Shown one piece after another: positions 1 to 7,552 of a stretch of 49,409 nucleotides of DNA; within the stretch, counting starts at the first letter, position 1; the number at the start of each line of letters is the position of its first letter. The notes beneath the pieces were generated by a model, which saw only the letters and a program-made list of their open reading frames with translations, was not told the origin of the DNA and did not search any database. The position numbers and the translations under genes were made by a program. This DNA comes from Candidatus Bipolaricaulota bacterium (GTDB lineage: Bacteria; Bipolaricaulota; Bipolaricaulia; M55B111), in contig JAGXLB010000005.1 in the NCBI GenBank assembly GCA_018334915.1, positions 1 to 49,409 on the forward strand. The letters are read 5' to 3'.

Positions 1-323
1 TCGGGGAAAAGGAAATACGTAACAACCGTCACGATCACTCCCCATCCAATCAATTTTACGCTTCGAGTGAAATATTTTCTCAGGCGATAGTTCAGGTTGG
101 AACTTCCTCCTTTTGTCCGAGAAAAACTAATATAGAGGGAAATTCCTACCACAGAAAAAAATGTCCCTGCAGTCACGTCAGCAAATACTTCAAGGGCTGG
201 TGATCCGATTTTGAGGTCGAGCAAACCAATGCTATGAATGTCGAATATGACGTGGTAAGCAACCATTAATACAACCGCCAGGCCCCGGATTAAGTCCAGT
301 TCTTCGAACCGTTCTTTTTTCAT
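1..323 (-). CDS. DUF1624 / HGSNAT-like membrane protein, N-terminal part
   Basis: Minus-strand reading from the ATG at 323 runs open to the window edge, giving 107 residues of a truncated protein. The first residues read MKKERFEELDLIRGLAVVLM followed by a YHVIFD segment. An E-x-D-x-x-R-G-x-A start leading straight into a hydrophobic helix ending in H is the signature of the DUF1624 / heparan-alpha-glucosaminide N-acetyltransferase catalytic domain family, which are polytopic membrane acyltransferase-like proteins. A second hydrophobic stretch and a basic loop (RTKGG...RLRKYF) follow, then a third helix. Only the N-terminus is visible, so the substrate cannot be named. It is divergent from the ferritin-like gene at 493, sharing the 324-492 gap. 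Confidence 0.7.
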   Translation of the reverse strand, partial: MKKERFEELDLIRGLAVVLMVAYHVIFDIHSIGLLDLKIGSPALEVFADVTAGTFFSVVGISLYISFSRTKGGSSNLNYRLRKYFTRSVKLIGWGVIVTVVTYFLFP

Positions 324-492
324 TTTGAAAGAGATTTCAGAAAATATTCACCCTATTTTCAGGGGGCAAAACCTAACAAAAACTCAAGCAAGGTACTGCA
401 GACTTCGAGTTAGCTAAAAACAGTTTATTGCTATCGTAATCTACGTTAGAATAAATTGGTACTATTATCAATAAAAGGTCAGGTGGCGAGTC

Positions 493-963
493 TTGAACGA
501 GCAAAATGAATCCGTTTCGCAAGATACTTCCGATGGAGAGGTATCTCTTCGACAGCTGCTGGCAAGGGCAATAAGATCCGAAATCGAGGCCGCTGAGACC
601 TACCGTAACTTGCTTGAAAAGGACCTTCCCGAGGAAACCAGACCGAAGATAGAAAGACTGGTAACTCAGGAGGAAGAACACGAAGAAAATTTTAGGAGTA
701 TTTTCGAGGACTTCTTTCCTAATAGTGAAATTCCTTTACCCGAACGCTCTGAGATCGAGGTTCCATCAGAAATTCCTCAGGGCGTCACTCCGGATGAGAT
801 AATCGAAAAAGCCATGGAAACGGAGCGAGAAGCTGAAAATTTTTACAGCGACTTGATCGAAGAGTTCGAAGACAAGGAGGTACAGAGGCTACTGGGCTAC
901 CTGGCTGCCAACGAAAGAGAGCACTACGAAATCTTAAAGGTACAACTAAACAAGCTCGAATAG
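493..963 (+). CDS. Ferritin-like / rubrerythrin-type diiron protein
   Basis: 156 residues, almost entirely helical and strongly acidic. Two half-repeats carry the diiron ferritin-like pattern: EIEAAETY ... EEEHEENF (about residues 31-69) and EREAENFY ... ANEREHYEIL (about 113-149), i.e. two E-x6-Y and E-x-x-H pairs as in rubrerythrin helical domains. No C-terminal CxxC rubredoxin domain is present, so it is a rubredoxin-less relative (COG1633-like). The likely role is peroxide detoxification or iron handling in the cytoplasm; the substrate is not shown by the sequence. The start is TTG at 493, chosen because AGGTGG lies just upstream (481-486) and no later Met precedes the first motif. Confidence 0.8.
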   Translation: MNEQNESVSQDTSDGEVSLRQLLARAIRSEIEAAETYRNLLEKDLPEETRPKIERLVTQEEEHEENFRSIFEDFFPNSEIPLPERSEIEVPSEIPQGVTPDEIIEKAMETEREAENFYSDLIEEFEDKEVQRLLGYLAANEREHYEILKVQLNKLE

Positions 964-1009
964 TCAAACTTCCTGTTCTATACTGAGAAAAAAACGAGGT
1001 AAGGTCTCG

Positions 1010-2101
1010 ATGGTAGAACTCCTGCAAAACTTTCAAACGGCTCTCGGATCTTTTGTGTTACCTCTCGTCGTCGCTATATGCGGCCTGCTATTCTTTATAA
1101 TCATCGTTTACGCCACAGGAGTATTATTCCATCTGAACATGCGAAGGTCCAGGGAGAAACTCAAGAGGAAAGTGGCCCGTTACTTTAAAGATGACAACAC
1201 TGGTCCAATTAAAGAAGTTTTACCAAGAACTCAGGATACTCCTTACGATCGACGAGACGACTTTCTCGAGGTCCTCCGAGAGGAAAACATAGCACCGGAA
1301 AAAATTGTTGATATTTATCAGGAAAACCGCTTCTACGATCAGGACAAAACCGATCTTTCCAGTCGAGCCTGGTGGAGAAGGGCGCAAGCCCTTCACAGGT
1401 TAAAATACGTTTCGCCTGAGGGTTTGCAGGGAAAATTAGCTTCCCTTGTTTACGATTCGAGTCACGAAGTGAGGTTAATTGCTATTGATTCTTTAAGTTA
1501 TCTTGATAGGGTACCAGGGCTCGATCCGATCGAACTATTTGAAAGCTTTCCCGAAAAACTGGATCCATTCCTTGTCATTAAGCTACTTACCCTGAAGCCG
1601 GACAAAAGTTTTTTGCTCCCCCTGATTGATTCGGAAAAACCTCGGCTCCGCCGGGCAGGAGCAACGTTACTGGGACAGCCAGACAAATTGGAATTCCTTC
1701 CATTATTGGATAAGTTAACGGAAGACGAAGATAGTCAGGTTAGGAGGAGAACAGCTGAATCACTTGGCAGAATCGGAGATTTAGAAGCGTTATCGATCTT
1801 GCAACGAACGAGCAGTGATGAAGAATCCGTTGTCCGGGAGGTTTCCGCCAGAAGCCTGGGAAATATAAGTCACGACGACTCCATCAAAATACTGGACAAT
1901 TTAGCCACAGACAATGATTTTAAAGTTCGATTGGCGGCTTTTAGCTCATTAGCACGCTTCGGAGAAGTAGGACGCAAGGCCATAGGAAACCACTGGGGAG
2001 AAAGCAAAAAACTTGCTCGAGAAGCAATTTTTGAGTCCTATCAGGTGTCAATAACTTCGCGCCAAGAACCGGGATCTGTAAAAACCCCCGTGAGGCATTA
2101 A
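1010..2101 (+). CDS. Membrane-anchored HEAT-repeat protein
   Basis: 363 residues. Residues about 13-42 form one long hydrophobic segment (FVLPLVVAICGLLFFIIIVYATGVLF) followed by a basic RRSREKLKRK stretch, consistent with a single anchor and a cytoplasmic remainder. From about residue 120 to 340 there are repeated helical pairs of HEAT/PBS-lyase type (for example EVRLIAIDSLSYL, QVRRRTAESLGRIGDLEAL, VVREVSARSLGNI, KVRLAAFSSLARFG). HEAT arrays bind proteins rather than catalyse. The gene is followed after 33 bp by the GT2 synthase, so I infer a scaffold or regulator for that polysaccharide synthase. GAGGTAAGG at 995-1003 is a good ribosome binding site. The partner assignment rests on position only. 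Confidence 0.75.
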   Translation: MVELLQNFQTALGSFVLPLVVAICGLLFFIIIVYATGVLFHLNMRRSREKLKRKVARYFKDDNTGPIKEVLPRTQDTPYDRRDDFLEVLREENIAPEKIVDIYQENRFYDQDKTDLSSRAWWRRAQALHRLKYVSPEGLQGKLASLVYDSSHEVRLIAIDSLSYLDRVPGLDPIELFESFPEKLDPFLVIKLLTLKPDKSFLLPLIDSEKPRLRRAGATLLGQPDKLEFLPLLDKLTEDEDSQVRRRTAESLGRIGDLEALSILQRTSSDEESVVREVSARSLGNISHDDSIKILDNLATDNDFKVRLAAFSSLARFGEVGRKAIGNHWGESKKLAREAIFESYQVSITSRQEPGSVKTPVRH

Positions 2102-2134
2102 TTATATCCTTTAACCACAAAAACTCGATATACT

Positions 2135-3556
2135 ATGAGGTTATCCGGCGACTTATTAGCTGGCTTTGTCTTAATTTACAACTCGCTCGTACTGCTTTAC
2201 TTTTTCTCGATAAATACCGGTTACTTAATCCTGCTTGGACTTTCCGGACTCGAACTTCGCTATCATTTAAAGCGAAGGACCGTGGATATCTGTCAGGAGG
2301 AGGCCTGCGAGCTGGCACCGGACGTCGCTATTGTGGTACCAGCTTACAACGAAAAGGCGACTATAAGCTCCAGTCTAGCCTCCCTTCAGGAACTGGAATA
2401 TCCAAACCTGGAGCTAATAGTAGTTAACGACGGTTCGACAGACGATACGATAAAAGAGATCAAAGAGAAGTTCAAACTTATCCCGGTTGCAAGGGAACCG
2501 GAAAACGCCGTCGAGTCCGAAAAAGTTAGGGAAGTATACAAATCGGTGTCGGACGAAAGAATACTTGTTATAGACAAGGAAAACGGCGGCAAAGCCGACG
2601 CTTTAAACGCGGGGTTGAACTATTCTCGTTCCGACCTCTTCCTGGCCATTGACGCGGATAGTCTCGTTGAAAAGAAATCTCTACAGCGCTTGATCGAACC
2701 GTACTTGACCAAGGATACTAACGTGGTTGGAATAGGTGGAATCGTTAGGGTATCCAATGGTTGCACGATTAAAGGTTCCGAGGTCGTGGAAGCCAGGACA
2801 CCGAATAAATTGCTTCCATTAATTCAGGTTATGGAATATATTCGGGCTTTTCTATTCGGCAGAACCGGATGGAGCAGGATAAACAGTCTGCCGATTATTT
2901 CCGGGGCCTTCGGGCTATTCAAAACGGATCTCGTTAAAAAAATGGGCGGATACCGAACTGATACAGTAGGAGAGGATATGGACCTGGTTATCAGATTACA
3001 CAAGTACATGAGGGAAAAGGGCGAGAATTACACGATTTCCTTTATTCCTGATCCTGTGTGCTGGACCCAGGTTCCATCGTCCATGAAAGTGCTATCCCGA
3101 CAGAGAAACCGGTGGCAGAGAGGTCTGGCTGAGGCATTAACTTACAACTGGAAGATGATAGGTAATCCAAAATACGGGTCAATTGGCCTTCTGGGCTTAC
3201 CTTTCTTCTTCGTTTTCGAACTTCTGGGGCCTCTGGTTGAAGTAAGCGGCTACGTGGTATTTATAGTTTCCTTTTTTATGGGGTGGATTAACTTACCGTT
3301 CGCGATATTGTTTATCACTCTGGCCCTTGTCTACGGTATCTTACTCTCGGTTTCTTCCCTGTTACTGGAAGAGTTTACCCTGAAGCGGTACAATGACCCC
3401 TTAGACCGGGTAAAATTACTTGGTATGGCGTTTTTGGAAAACTTCGGCTACAGACAGCTCCACGCCCTCTGGAGATTAAAGGGTTTGATAGATTACTTCC
3501 GGAGGAGCAGCTCCTGGGGCGAAATGACCCGGGAAAGCATGGAGTCGGAAGATTAA
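2135..3556 (+). CDS. Processive family 2 glycosyltransferase (PgaC/BcsA-like)
   Basis: 473 residues with an N-terminal membrane segment, a cytoplasmic GT-A domain and C-terminal membrane helices (about 345-430). The catalytic pattern of processive inverting synthases is complete: VPAYNE (68-73), NDGS (98-101), DAD (173-175), GED (279-281, the catalytic base region) and QRNRW (323-327, the QxxRW motif). This is the layout of poly-GlcNAc, hyaluronan and cellulose synthases, using a UDP-sugar to extend and export a polymer at the inner membrane. No PilZ domain is present. The sugar cannot be read from the sequence. The ATG at 2135 has no Shine-Dalgarno sequence; translation may be coupled to the HEAT gene 33 bp upstream. 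Confidence 0.88.
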   Translation: MRLSGDLLAGFVLIYNSLVLLYFFSINTGYLILLGLSGLELRYHLKRRTVDICQEEACELAPDVAIVVPAYNEKATISSSLASLQELEYPNLELIVVNDGSTDDTIKEIKEKFKLIPVAREPENAVESEKVREVYKSVSDERILVIDKENGGKADALNAGLNYSRSDLFLAIDADSLVEKKSLQRLIEPYLTKDTNVVGIGGIVRVSNGCTIKGSEVVEARTPNKLLPLIQVMEYIRAFLFGRTGWSRINSLPIISGAFGLFKTDLVKKMGGYRTDTVGEDMDLVIRLHKYMREKGENYTISFIPDPVCWTQVPSSMKVLSRQRNRWQRGLAEALTYNWKMIGNPKYGSIGLLGLPFFFVFELLGPLVEVSGYVVFIVSFFMGWINLPFAILFITLALVYGILLSVSSLLLEEFTLKRYNDPLDRVKLLGMAFLENFGYRQLHALWRLKGLIDYFRRSSSWGEMTRESMESED

Positions 3557-3586
3557 AAATAAAAAGGCACCACAAATTGATCAACC

Positions 3587-4360
3587 ATGAACGATAAATC
3601 CAGGCCAGCATATAGAAGCCAACTATTTATACCCTTAGTTCTCTTCTTTTGTTTCTTACTTGTATTTACGTTCGGAAGTGATTTTTTGGCGAGGGAAGCG
3701 ATAGATTTCTCGGGTTACACCTGGAAACTCAAACACCACGTTCATTCCCCCGTAGGTCCCGGTCCCAATTACTGGTCTTCTTCAGGCCGAAGCGTCAGGA
3801 TCGATGAGTCCGGGAACCTTCATTTAAGAATTATTGAAAACAGGGGGCGGTGGTACTCTTCAGAGGTCCAACTGAACCAGGGACTCGGTTATGGAACTTA
3901 CGAGTTCATGGTTTATCTCCCCAATAGGCCTTTAAATAAGAACGTTGTCCTGGGTCTATTCAATTATTTAAGTGACAGAAAGGAGTTCGACATCGAGATA
4001 ACAAAATGGGGGGAGGACTCTCCCACGAACGTCCAGTTTGTCGTTCAGCCATCGGTAAAGGACAAAAATATTAAACGGTTCCCCCTGAACCCTACGGAGG
4101 GAACCAAAAAAATACTTTCCTATACCTGGACCAGGAACGAGCTAATATTTCGCTGCGAAAATTGCAAAGACGAAAGCTGCAGCGAAAAAGTTCTATTAGA
4201 AAAGTGGAAATACAGGGGAGAATCGATGCCTAGAGGGGACCTGAAAACTCATATCAATCTCTGGCTTTTAGATGGTAAACCTCCAACCGACGGAAGAGAA
4301 GTGGAAGTCACGATAGAAAACTTCACGTTCTCTCCTTTAGGGAAGGAAAATTCAGAGTAA
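3587..4360 (+). CDS. Secreted or anchored GH16-like glycoside hydrolase
   Basis: 257 residues. Residues about 13-34 are a hydrophobic signal or anchor after a short basic N-terminus, with no lipobox. The rest resembles the beta-jelly-roll of glycoside hydrolase family 16: RWYSSEVQLNQGLGYGTYEFMVYLP corresponds to the usual edge strand region, and EFDIE at 133-137 matches the catalytic E-x-D-x-E motif, where the two Glu are nucleophile and acid/base. Family members cut beta-1,3/1,4-glucans, agars or carrageenans. It starts 30 bp after the GT2 gene, so it probably trims or releases the polymer that gene makes. Two close Cys pairs near residues 186-194 may bind metal or form disulfides. Start at ATG 3587 lacks a strong RBS. 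Confidence 0.72.
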   Translation: MNDKSRPAYRSQLFIPLVLFFCFLLVFTFGSDFLAREAIDFSGYTWKLKHHVHSPVGPGPNYWSSSGRSVRIDESGNLHLRIIENRGRWYSSEVQLNQGLGYGTYEFMVYLPNRPLNKNVVLGLFNYLSDRKEFDIEITKWGEDSPTNVQFVVQPSVKDKNIKRFPLNPTEGTKKILSYTWTRNELIFRCENCKDESCSEKVLLEKWKYRGESMPRGDLKTHINLWLLDGKPPTDGREVEVTIENFTFSPLGKENSE

Positions 4361-4396
4361 CTTAACTCAACCCCTTCACCACTGCTGTACTTAATT

Positions 4397-4480
4397 ATCT
4401 GATCCGAATCTTCCCTCTACCGCCTACCTGTTTACCGGGGCATTGCCTAAATGATAAACCAGTAGTTTTGGTAGTTTGGT
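4397..4480 (-). repeat. Family B palindromic repeat, degraded inverted copy
   Basis: This stretch resembles the reverse complement of the family B copy at 42323-42421, most clearly in the first 35 bases (CTGATCC, then CCCTCT, CCGC, TACCT and CCGG blocks in the same order and spacing). The second half has drifted and its pairing arm is weak. It lies in the 514-bp gap between the GH16-like gene and dinB, where I see no coding sequence. Confidence 0.4.
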
Positions 4481-4723
4481 TGTAAATACCGTAACCTAAA
4501 ACCGATCGTCCAACCTTCGGGCTTTGCGAGCCGGAAATTTTCCCGGCGCAAGGCCCTCTATAGAATAAATTCAAGGGTTAGCAGTTGATATCTTAAGTAT
4601 GTTGCTGGGCATAACGTTAGGTACTTTCAATATAAAGGCAAAAGCCGATCGGATTCCCATTAACCTTCACCAGTCAAAATAGGAGTAATTCAAGGCCCAT
4701 AGATTTACCTTATTTTATCAGAT

Positions 4724-4820
4724 CCTCACCCCGCTTAACTGGTTAACGGGACTTCCGTATCTTCAGGCTTTTAAGGTTAAATCATCTCTATGTAAGCCGC
4801 AAAAAGCAGATAAGAATTAG
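4724..4820 (+). repeat. Family B palindromic repeat, copy 1
   Basis: Aligns with the copies at 42323-42421 and 44539-44629. Shared blocks in order are CCTC, CCGCTTA, CTGG, TTTTAAGGTTAAATCA and TAAGCCGCAA, then ATAAG. The outer arms GCTTA (4733-4737) and TAAGC (4793-4797) pair, with mismatches further out where the 42323 copy pairs over 14 bp. It is the other notable content of the 4361-4874 gap; its role is unknown. Confidence 0.6.
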
Positions 4821-4874
4821 ACAATTCGTACGGCGGTGGTGAAGCAATAAAGTTAAGTTTCTTTCTTGAAGCTT

Positions 4875-6095
4875 TCAATTAAGATCCCCCGGTCGCTTAA
4901 ATTCTCCCACGGAAGGCAGCAGGTCTTCCGCCCCAGCCTGAGCCGCAAAATAAAGCGTTCCCTTTCCGTATTCCTCGTTGATTTCATCCATAACCCGAAG
5001 CAATTCCTCTCGCTTCCTACGATCAGGTAATAGCGGCTGGGAAAAAGAATCTTTTGCGCGCAACTTCGACGCTCTAATTCCGACCATCGTCGGAGTGGCC
5101 GGGAACCCAAGCCTCTTTTTGATCTCGAGGGCAAAGGAATAAATTAAATTACCGTCATCTACGTATCGACCCGGTGTTAGCTGCTTCCCTTTAACGTTGA
5201 ACTCACCGTCCCTGACCATTAACTTCAGAGTTCCGGCCATTAAACCCTTCTTTCTTAACCTGTAACCCACTTTCTGAGCCAGTTTAAATAGCACTGGAAG
5301 CGCCTTACGGGGCGTGCGTTTGTAATCGGGCAGGGTAAGAGAATTCCCCACCGACTTCACCTCCTCCTCGTAGGTAGCGGGCAGAACCGGCGATGGGTCC
5401 TTTCCCTGTCCCATCATCTTCAACCGGGCTCCGTCAACTCCGAATTCCTCCTTTAGCTTCTTTTCCGGGAAATCGCCCAGTTCCGGCACCGAACTCACCC
5501 CCAGGCGATTTAACCTTTTTTCAGTTCTAGAACCTATGCCGCAGATGTCCGTCAGGGATATATCCTCCAGTACCTCGATAACCTCATTGTCCCTGATGCG
5601 GGTTATTCCATCGGGCTTATCCATGTCCGAGGCCAGCTTGGCCAGAAGTTTATTCCTGGCGATGCCAACCGAACAGGTTATCCAGCATCCAAACTTTTCT
5701 TCTACGTCTTTTTTTATCCGCTTTACAAGACTCTCGGGAGATCGATATTCTTTTATTTTGGCAGTTACATCGAGAAAAGCTTCGTCAACCCCGAACGGTT
5801 CCAATTTCGGACTATAGCTTCGCAGTATATCGAAAAAATTATTCGTTATCCACTCGTATTTGTCGGGATCTCCAGGAACCAAAATTAAGTCAGGGCATTT
5901 CTTTCGGGCCTTCCAGGTTGCCATTGCCGAATCGACCCCACACTTTTTGGCTTCTTTCGAAGCAGCCGCTACGACCGACTTGATAGTCGGTTTTCCAGTT
6001 ACAACTATCGGTTTACCCCGGAGATTGGGGTTGGCCTGTTGCTCGACGGAGGCAAAATAAGAGTCCATGTCCACATGAAAGATGGTCCTGCTCAT
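4875..6095 (-). CDS. dinB: DNA polymerase IV (Y-family translesion polymerase)
   Basis: 406 residues, beginning SRTIFHVDMDSYFASVEQ, the palm motif with the first catalytic Asp pair. PFGVDEAFLDVT carries the second carboxylates (DE), followed by the CSVGIARNKLLAKLASDMDKPDGI region, an HhH thumb (LTDICGIGSRTEKRLNRLGV) and a little-finger domain. All elements needed for error-prone bypass synthesis are there. The C-terminus lacks an obvious QxxLF-type clamp-binding tail, although SFSQPLL near residue 356 is nearby in character. Its ATG overlaps the stop of the 6092-6574 gene by 4 bp, so the two are translationally coupled. No copy of the lexA palindrome is visible upstream of this pair. Confidence 0.95.
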   Translation of the reverse strand: MSRTIFHVDMDSYFASVEQQANPNLRGKPIVVTGKPTIKSVVAAASKEAKKCGVDSAMATWKARKKCPDLILVPGDPDKYEWITNNFFDILRSYSPKLEPFGVDEAFLDVTAKIKEYRSPESLVKRIKKDVEEKFGCWITCSVGIARNKLLAKLASDMDKPDGITRIRDNEVIEVLEDISLTDICGIGSRTEKRLNRLGVSSVPELGDFPEKKLKEEFGVDGARLKMMGQGKDPSPVLPATYEEEVKSVGNSLTLPDYKRTPRKALPVLFKLAQKVGYRLRKKGLMAGTLKLMVRDGEFNVKGKQLTPGRYVDDGNLIYSFALEIKKRLGFPATPTMVGIRASKLRAKDSFSQPLLPDRRKREELLRVMDEINEEYGKGTLYFAAQAGAEDLLPSVGEFKRPGDLN

Positions 6096-6574
6096 CGCGG
6101 CTGGTGTCGGTCCAACCAGAGTTTATCCAGCTTCCATCTTAATTTCTTGCCGTCGAACGTAAGCTGGAAAACGTTCTCCCCTACCGTGACGGAAAAGCGA
6201 TGAAGCGGAGCCTCTCCTTTGAAGGAACGGTGGTAGAGGTTTACCTCATCTATTTCGTGCTTCCGTTCCCGCCAGAAAAACCACACGGGCTCTACCTTAC
6301 CCGAGGAGAACTTTACACCGACCTTGACCTGTTTGTCTATATCTTTATACATGATAAGTGAACCTGACAACCTTCCTGTAATCCTCGTTTTAACGCCCTG
6401 GGAAGATAAGAAGAATTGTTTTATAGCCTTTTTTCTCTGGTCATTGTTCGATAAAACCGCAGGCGATTTCCCCAGCGTGGAAATCTCTGCTTCCGATCTC
6501 GGCCTCGCTCCCCATGCTTCCAAGGAAGCATGGAACCATGCCCGCTCGGCCTCCGATAGGATTTTCCTGAACAA
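6092..6574 (-). CDS. Small uncharacterised protein coupled to dinB
   Basis: 160 residues from a TTG start; the start is uncertain because no clear RBS precedes it. I do not recognise the N-terminal half, which is helical and basic (SEAERAWFHASLEAWG ... NDQRKKAIKQFF). The C-terminal part (about 95-156) has the pattern EPVWFFWRERKHEIDEVNLYHRS ... FQLTFDGKKLRWKLDKLW, reminiscent of the short beta-rich DUF6504-type domain that accompanies Y-family polymerase genes in some bacteria; that match is from memory and tentative. The 4-bp overlap with dinB is the strongest clue that it works with the polymerase in DNA damage tolerance. Confidence 0.65.
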   Translation of the reverse strand: MFRKILSEAERAWFHASLEAWGARPRSEAEISTLGKSPAVLSNNDQRKKAIKQFFLSSQGVKTRITGRLSGSLIMYKDIDKQVKVGVKFSSGKVEPVWFFWRERKHEIDEVNLYHRSFKGEAPLHRFSVTVGENVFQLTFDGKKLRWKLDKLWLDRHQPR

Positions 6575-6686
6575 TCACCAGAGAATCTTGATTACAACTT
6601 ATTACCACATCGATTGCTCACTCTTTTGAAGGTGAAGGCTCCGGGTCGAGAAAATTCCAGCGACGCGGCGCATATGTTTGACCGAG

Positions 6687-6724
6687 CCGGGAATTACCTG
6701 AGGTTTGCATCAGGTGATTCCCGG
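6687..6724. other. Strong hairpin in lexA-dinB gap
   Basis: Arms 6687-6701 and 6710-6724 pair over 15 bp with one T-G pair and an 8-base loop (outer CCGGGAAT, inner ACCTGA). It lies between lexA (ending 6864) and the dinB operon, both on the minus strand. No T-run follows on either strand, so it is not a classical intrinsic terminator. It could stabilise the lexA transcript end or be part of a small repeat. Confidence 0.55.
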
Positions 6725-6822
6725 AGAGGGATATTACCATAACCTAATGAGATTAAATATTTATGCATAAATCTTCCTATAGTGAAAACCAATATCATGA
6801 ACAGAACAGTTTGAGCACGCGA

Positions 6823-6860
6823 GTCGGAAATTTCTCGACCCGGGAAACCCGGAGGCCGAC
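6823..6860 (-). terminator. Possible hairpin at end of lexA
   Basis: Immediately beyond the lexA stop are nested arms: GTCGG (6823-6827) with CCGAC (6856-6860), and inside them CCGGG (6840-6844) with CCCGG (6848-6852) around an AAA loop. The minus strand has no U-tract after the stem, so termination is only inferred from position. Confidence 0.35.
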
Positions 6861-6863
6861 CGA

Positions 6864-7487
6864 CTACATCTTCCGAATCACCCCCACGACCCGACCCCTT
6901 ATTTCCACCTCGGACGGGTCCTTAACAATGGTCTCGTAATCCGGATTGGCTGGTTCCAGGCGAATTTTCTCACCCAGCCCGGCCAGCTTCTTAACCGTAC
7001 CCCTTTCGTCATCCACGACTGCAACAACAATATCCCCAACTTCAGCCGTAGGTTGTTGCCGAAAAATGACCAGGTCACCCCGGTGAATTCCGGCTTCAAC
7101 CATGGAGTTACCGTCAACTCGCAGGGCAAAAAGCCCCTCCTGGTTGGGAAACATTTCCTCCAGGTCCAGTAGGCCTTCAACGTTTTCCACGGCCAGCGTC
7201 GGCTCACCAGCCATGACCGAGCCGACCACCGGAACCCCTTCTTCCTCGCCAAACAGCCCCTCCGTTTTCTCTTTCACCGGTCTTATACTCCGGGCCTCTC
7301 CCTCGACCCTTTCTATCCAGCCCTTTTTCTCCAGAGCGCTCAGGTGATCGGCCACTCCTTTCGTGGAGCTAATAGAGAACTCACGCCCAATTTCGCGAAT
7401 AGTAGGTGGACGGGATTTTTCCTCTATTGTCTCGTGAACGAACTCCAGAATTTCGTACTGCCGCTCGGTCAAATTTGCCTTATACAT
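6864..7487 (-). CDS. lexA: LexA SOS repressor / self-cleaving protease
   Basis: 207 residues, the usual length. Residues 1-70 are the winged-helix DNA-binding domain (LTERQYEILEFVHETIEEKSRPPTIREIG ... GVADHLSALEKKGWIER). The C-terminal S24 peptidase domain has the scissile Ala93-Gly94 in SVMAGEP, the nucleophile Ser128 in DGNSM and the general base Lys166 in GTVKKL, so RecA-stimulated self-cleavage should work. It represses DNA damage genes. The ATG at 7487 has no recognisable RBS; a palindromic operator and TATACT -10 lie just upstream (7504-7524). An upstream ATG at 7500 opens a six-codon frame that overlaps the lexA start. Confidence 0.96.
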   Translation of the reverse strand: MYKANLTERQYEILEFVHETIEEKSRPPTIREIGREFSISSTKGVADHLSALEKKGWIERVEGEARSIRPVKEKTEGLFGEEEGVPVVGSVMAGEPTLAVENVEGLLDLEEMFPNQEGLFALRVDGNSMVEAGIHRGDLVIFRQQPTAEVGDIVVAVVDDERGTVKKLAGLGEKIRLEPANPDYETIVKDPSEVEIRGRVVGVIRKM

Positions 7488-7503
7488 GATTCAAATTCAT
7501 GTT

Positions 7504-7524
7504 ACTAAACTTTTGTTTAGTATA
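7504..7524 (-). promoter_or_regulatory. LexA operator overlapping the lexA -10 box
   Basis: A perfect inverted repeat, ACTAAAC (7504-7510), TTTT spacer, GTTTAGT (7515-7521), sits 17 bp upstream of the lexA ATG. On the minus strand its first base pairs overlap TATACT (7519-7524), a consensus -10 hexamer. A 7-4-7 palindrome over the promoter of lexA itself is the expected autoregulatory LexA box; its sequence differs from the E. coli and Bacillus boxes, which is normal between phyla. I saw no second copy upstream of dinB, ruvB or uvrB. Confidence 0.8.
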
Positions 7525-7552
7525 CAAGACCCGGACCGGAGAATCTTCCTCA

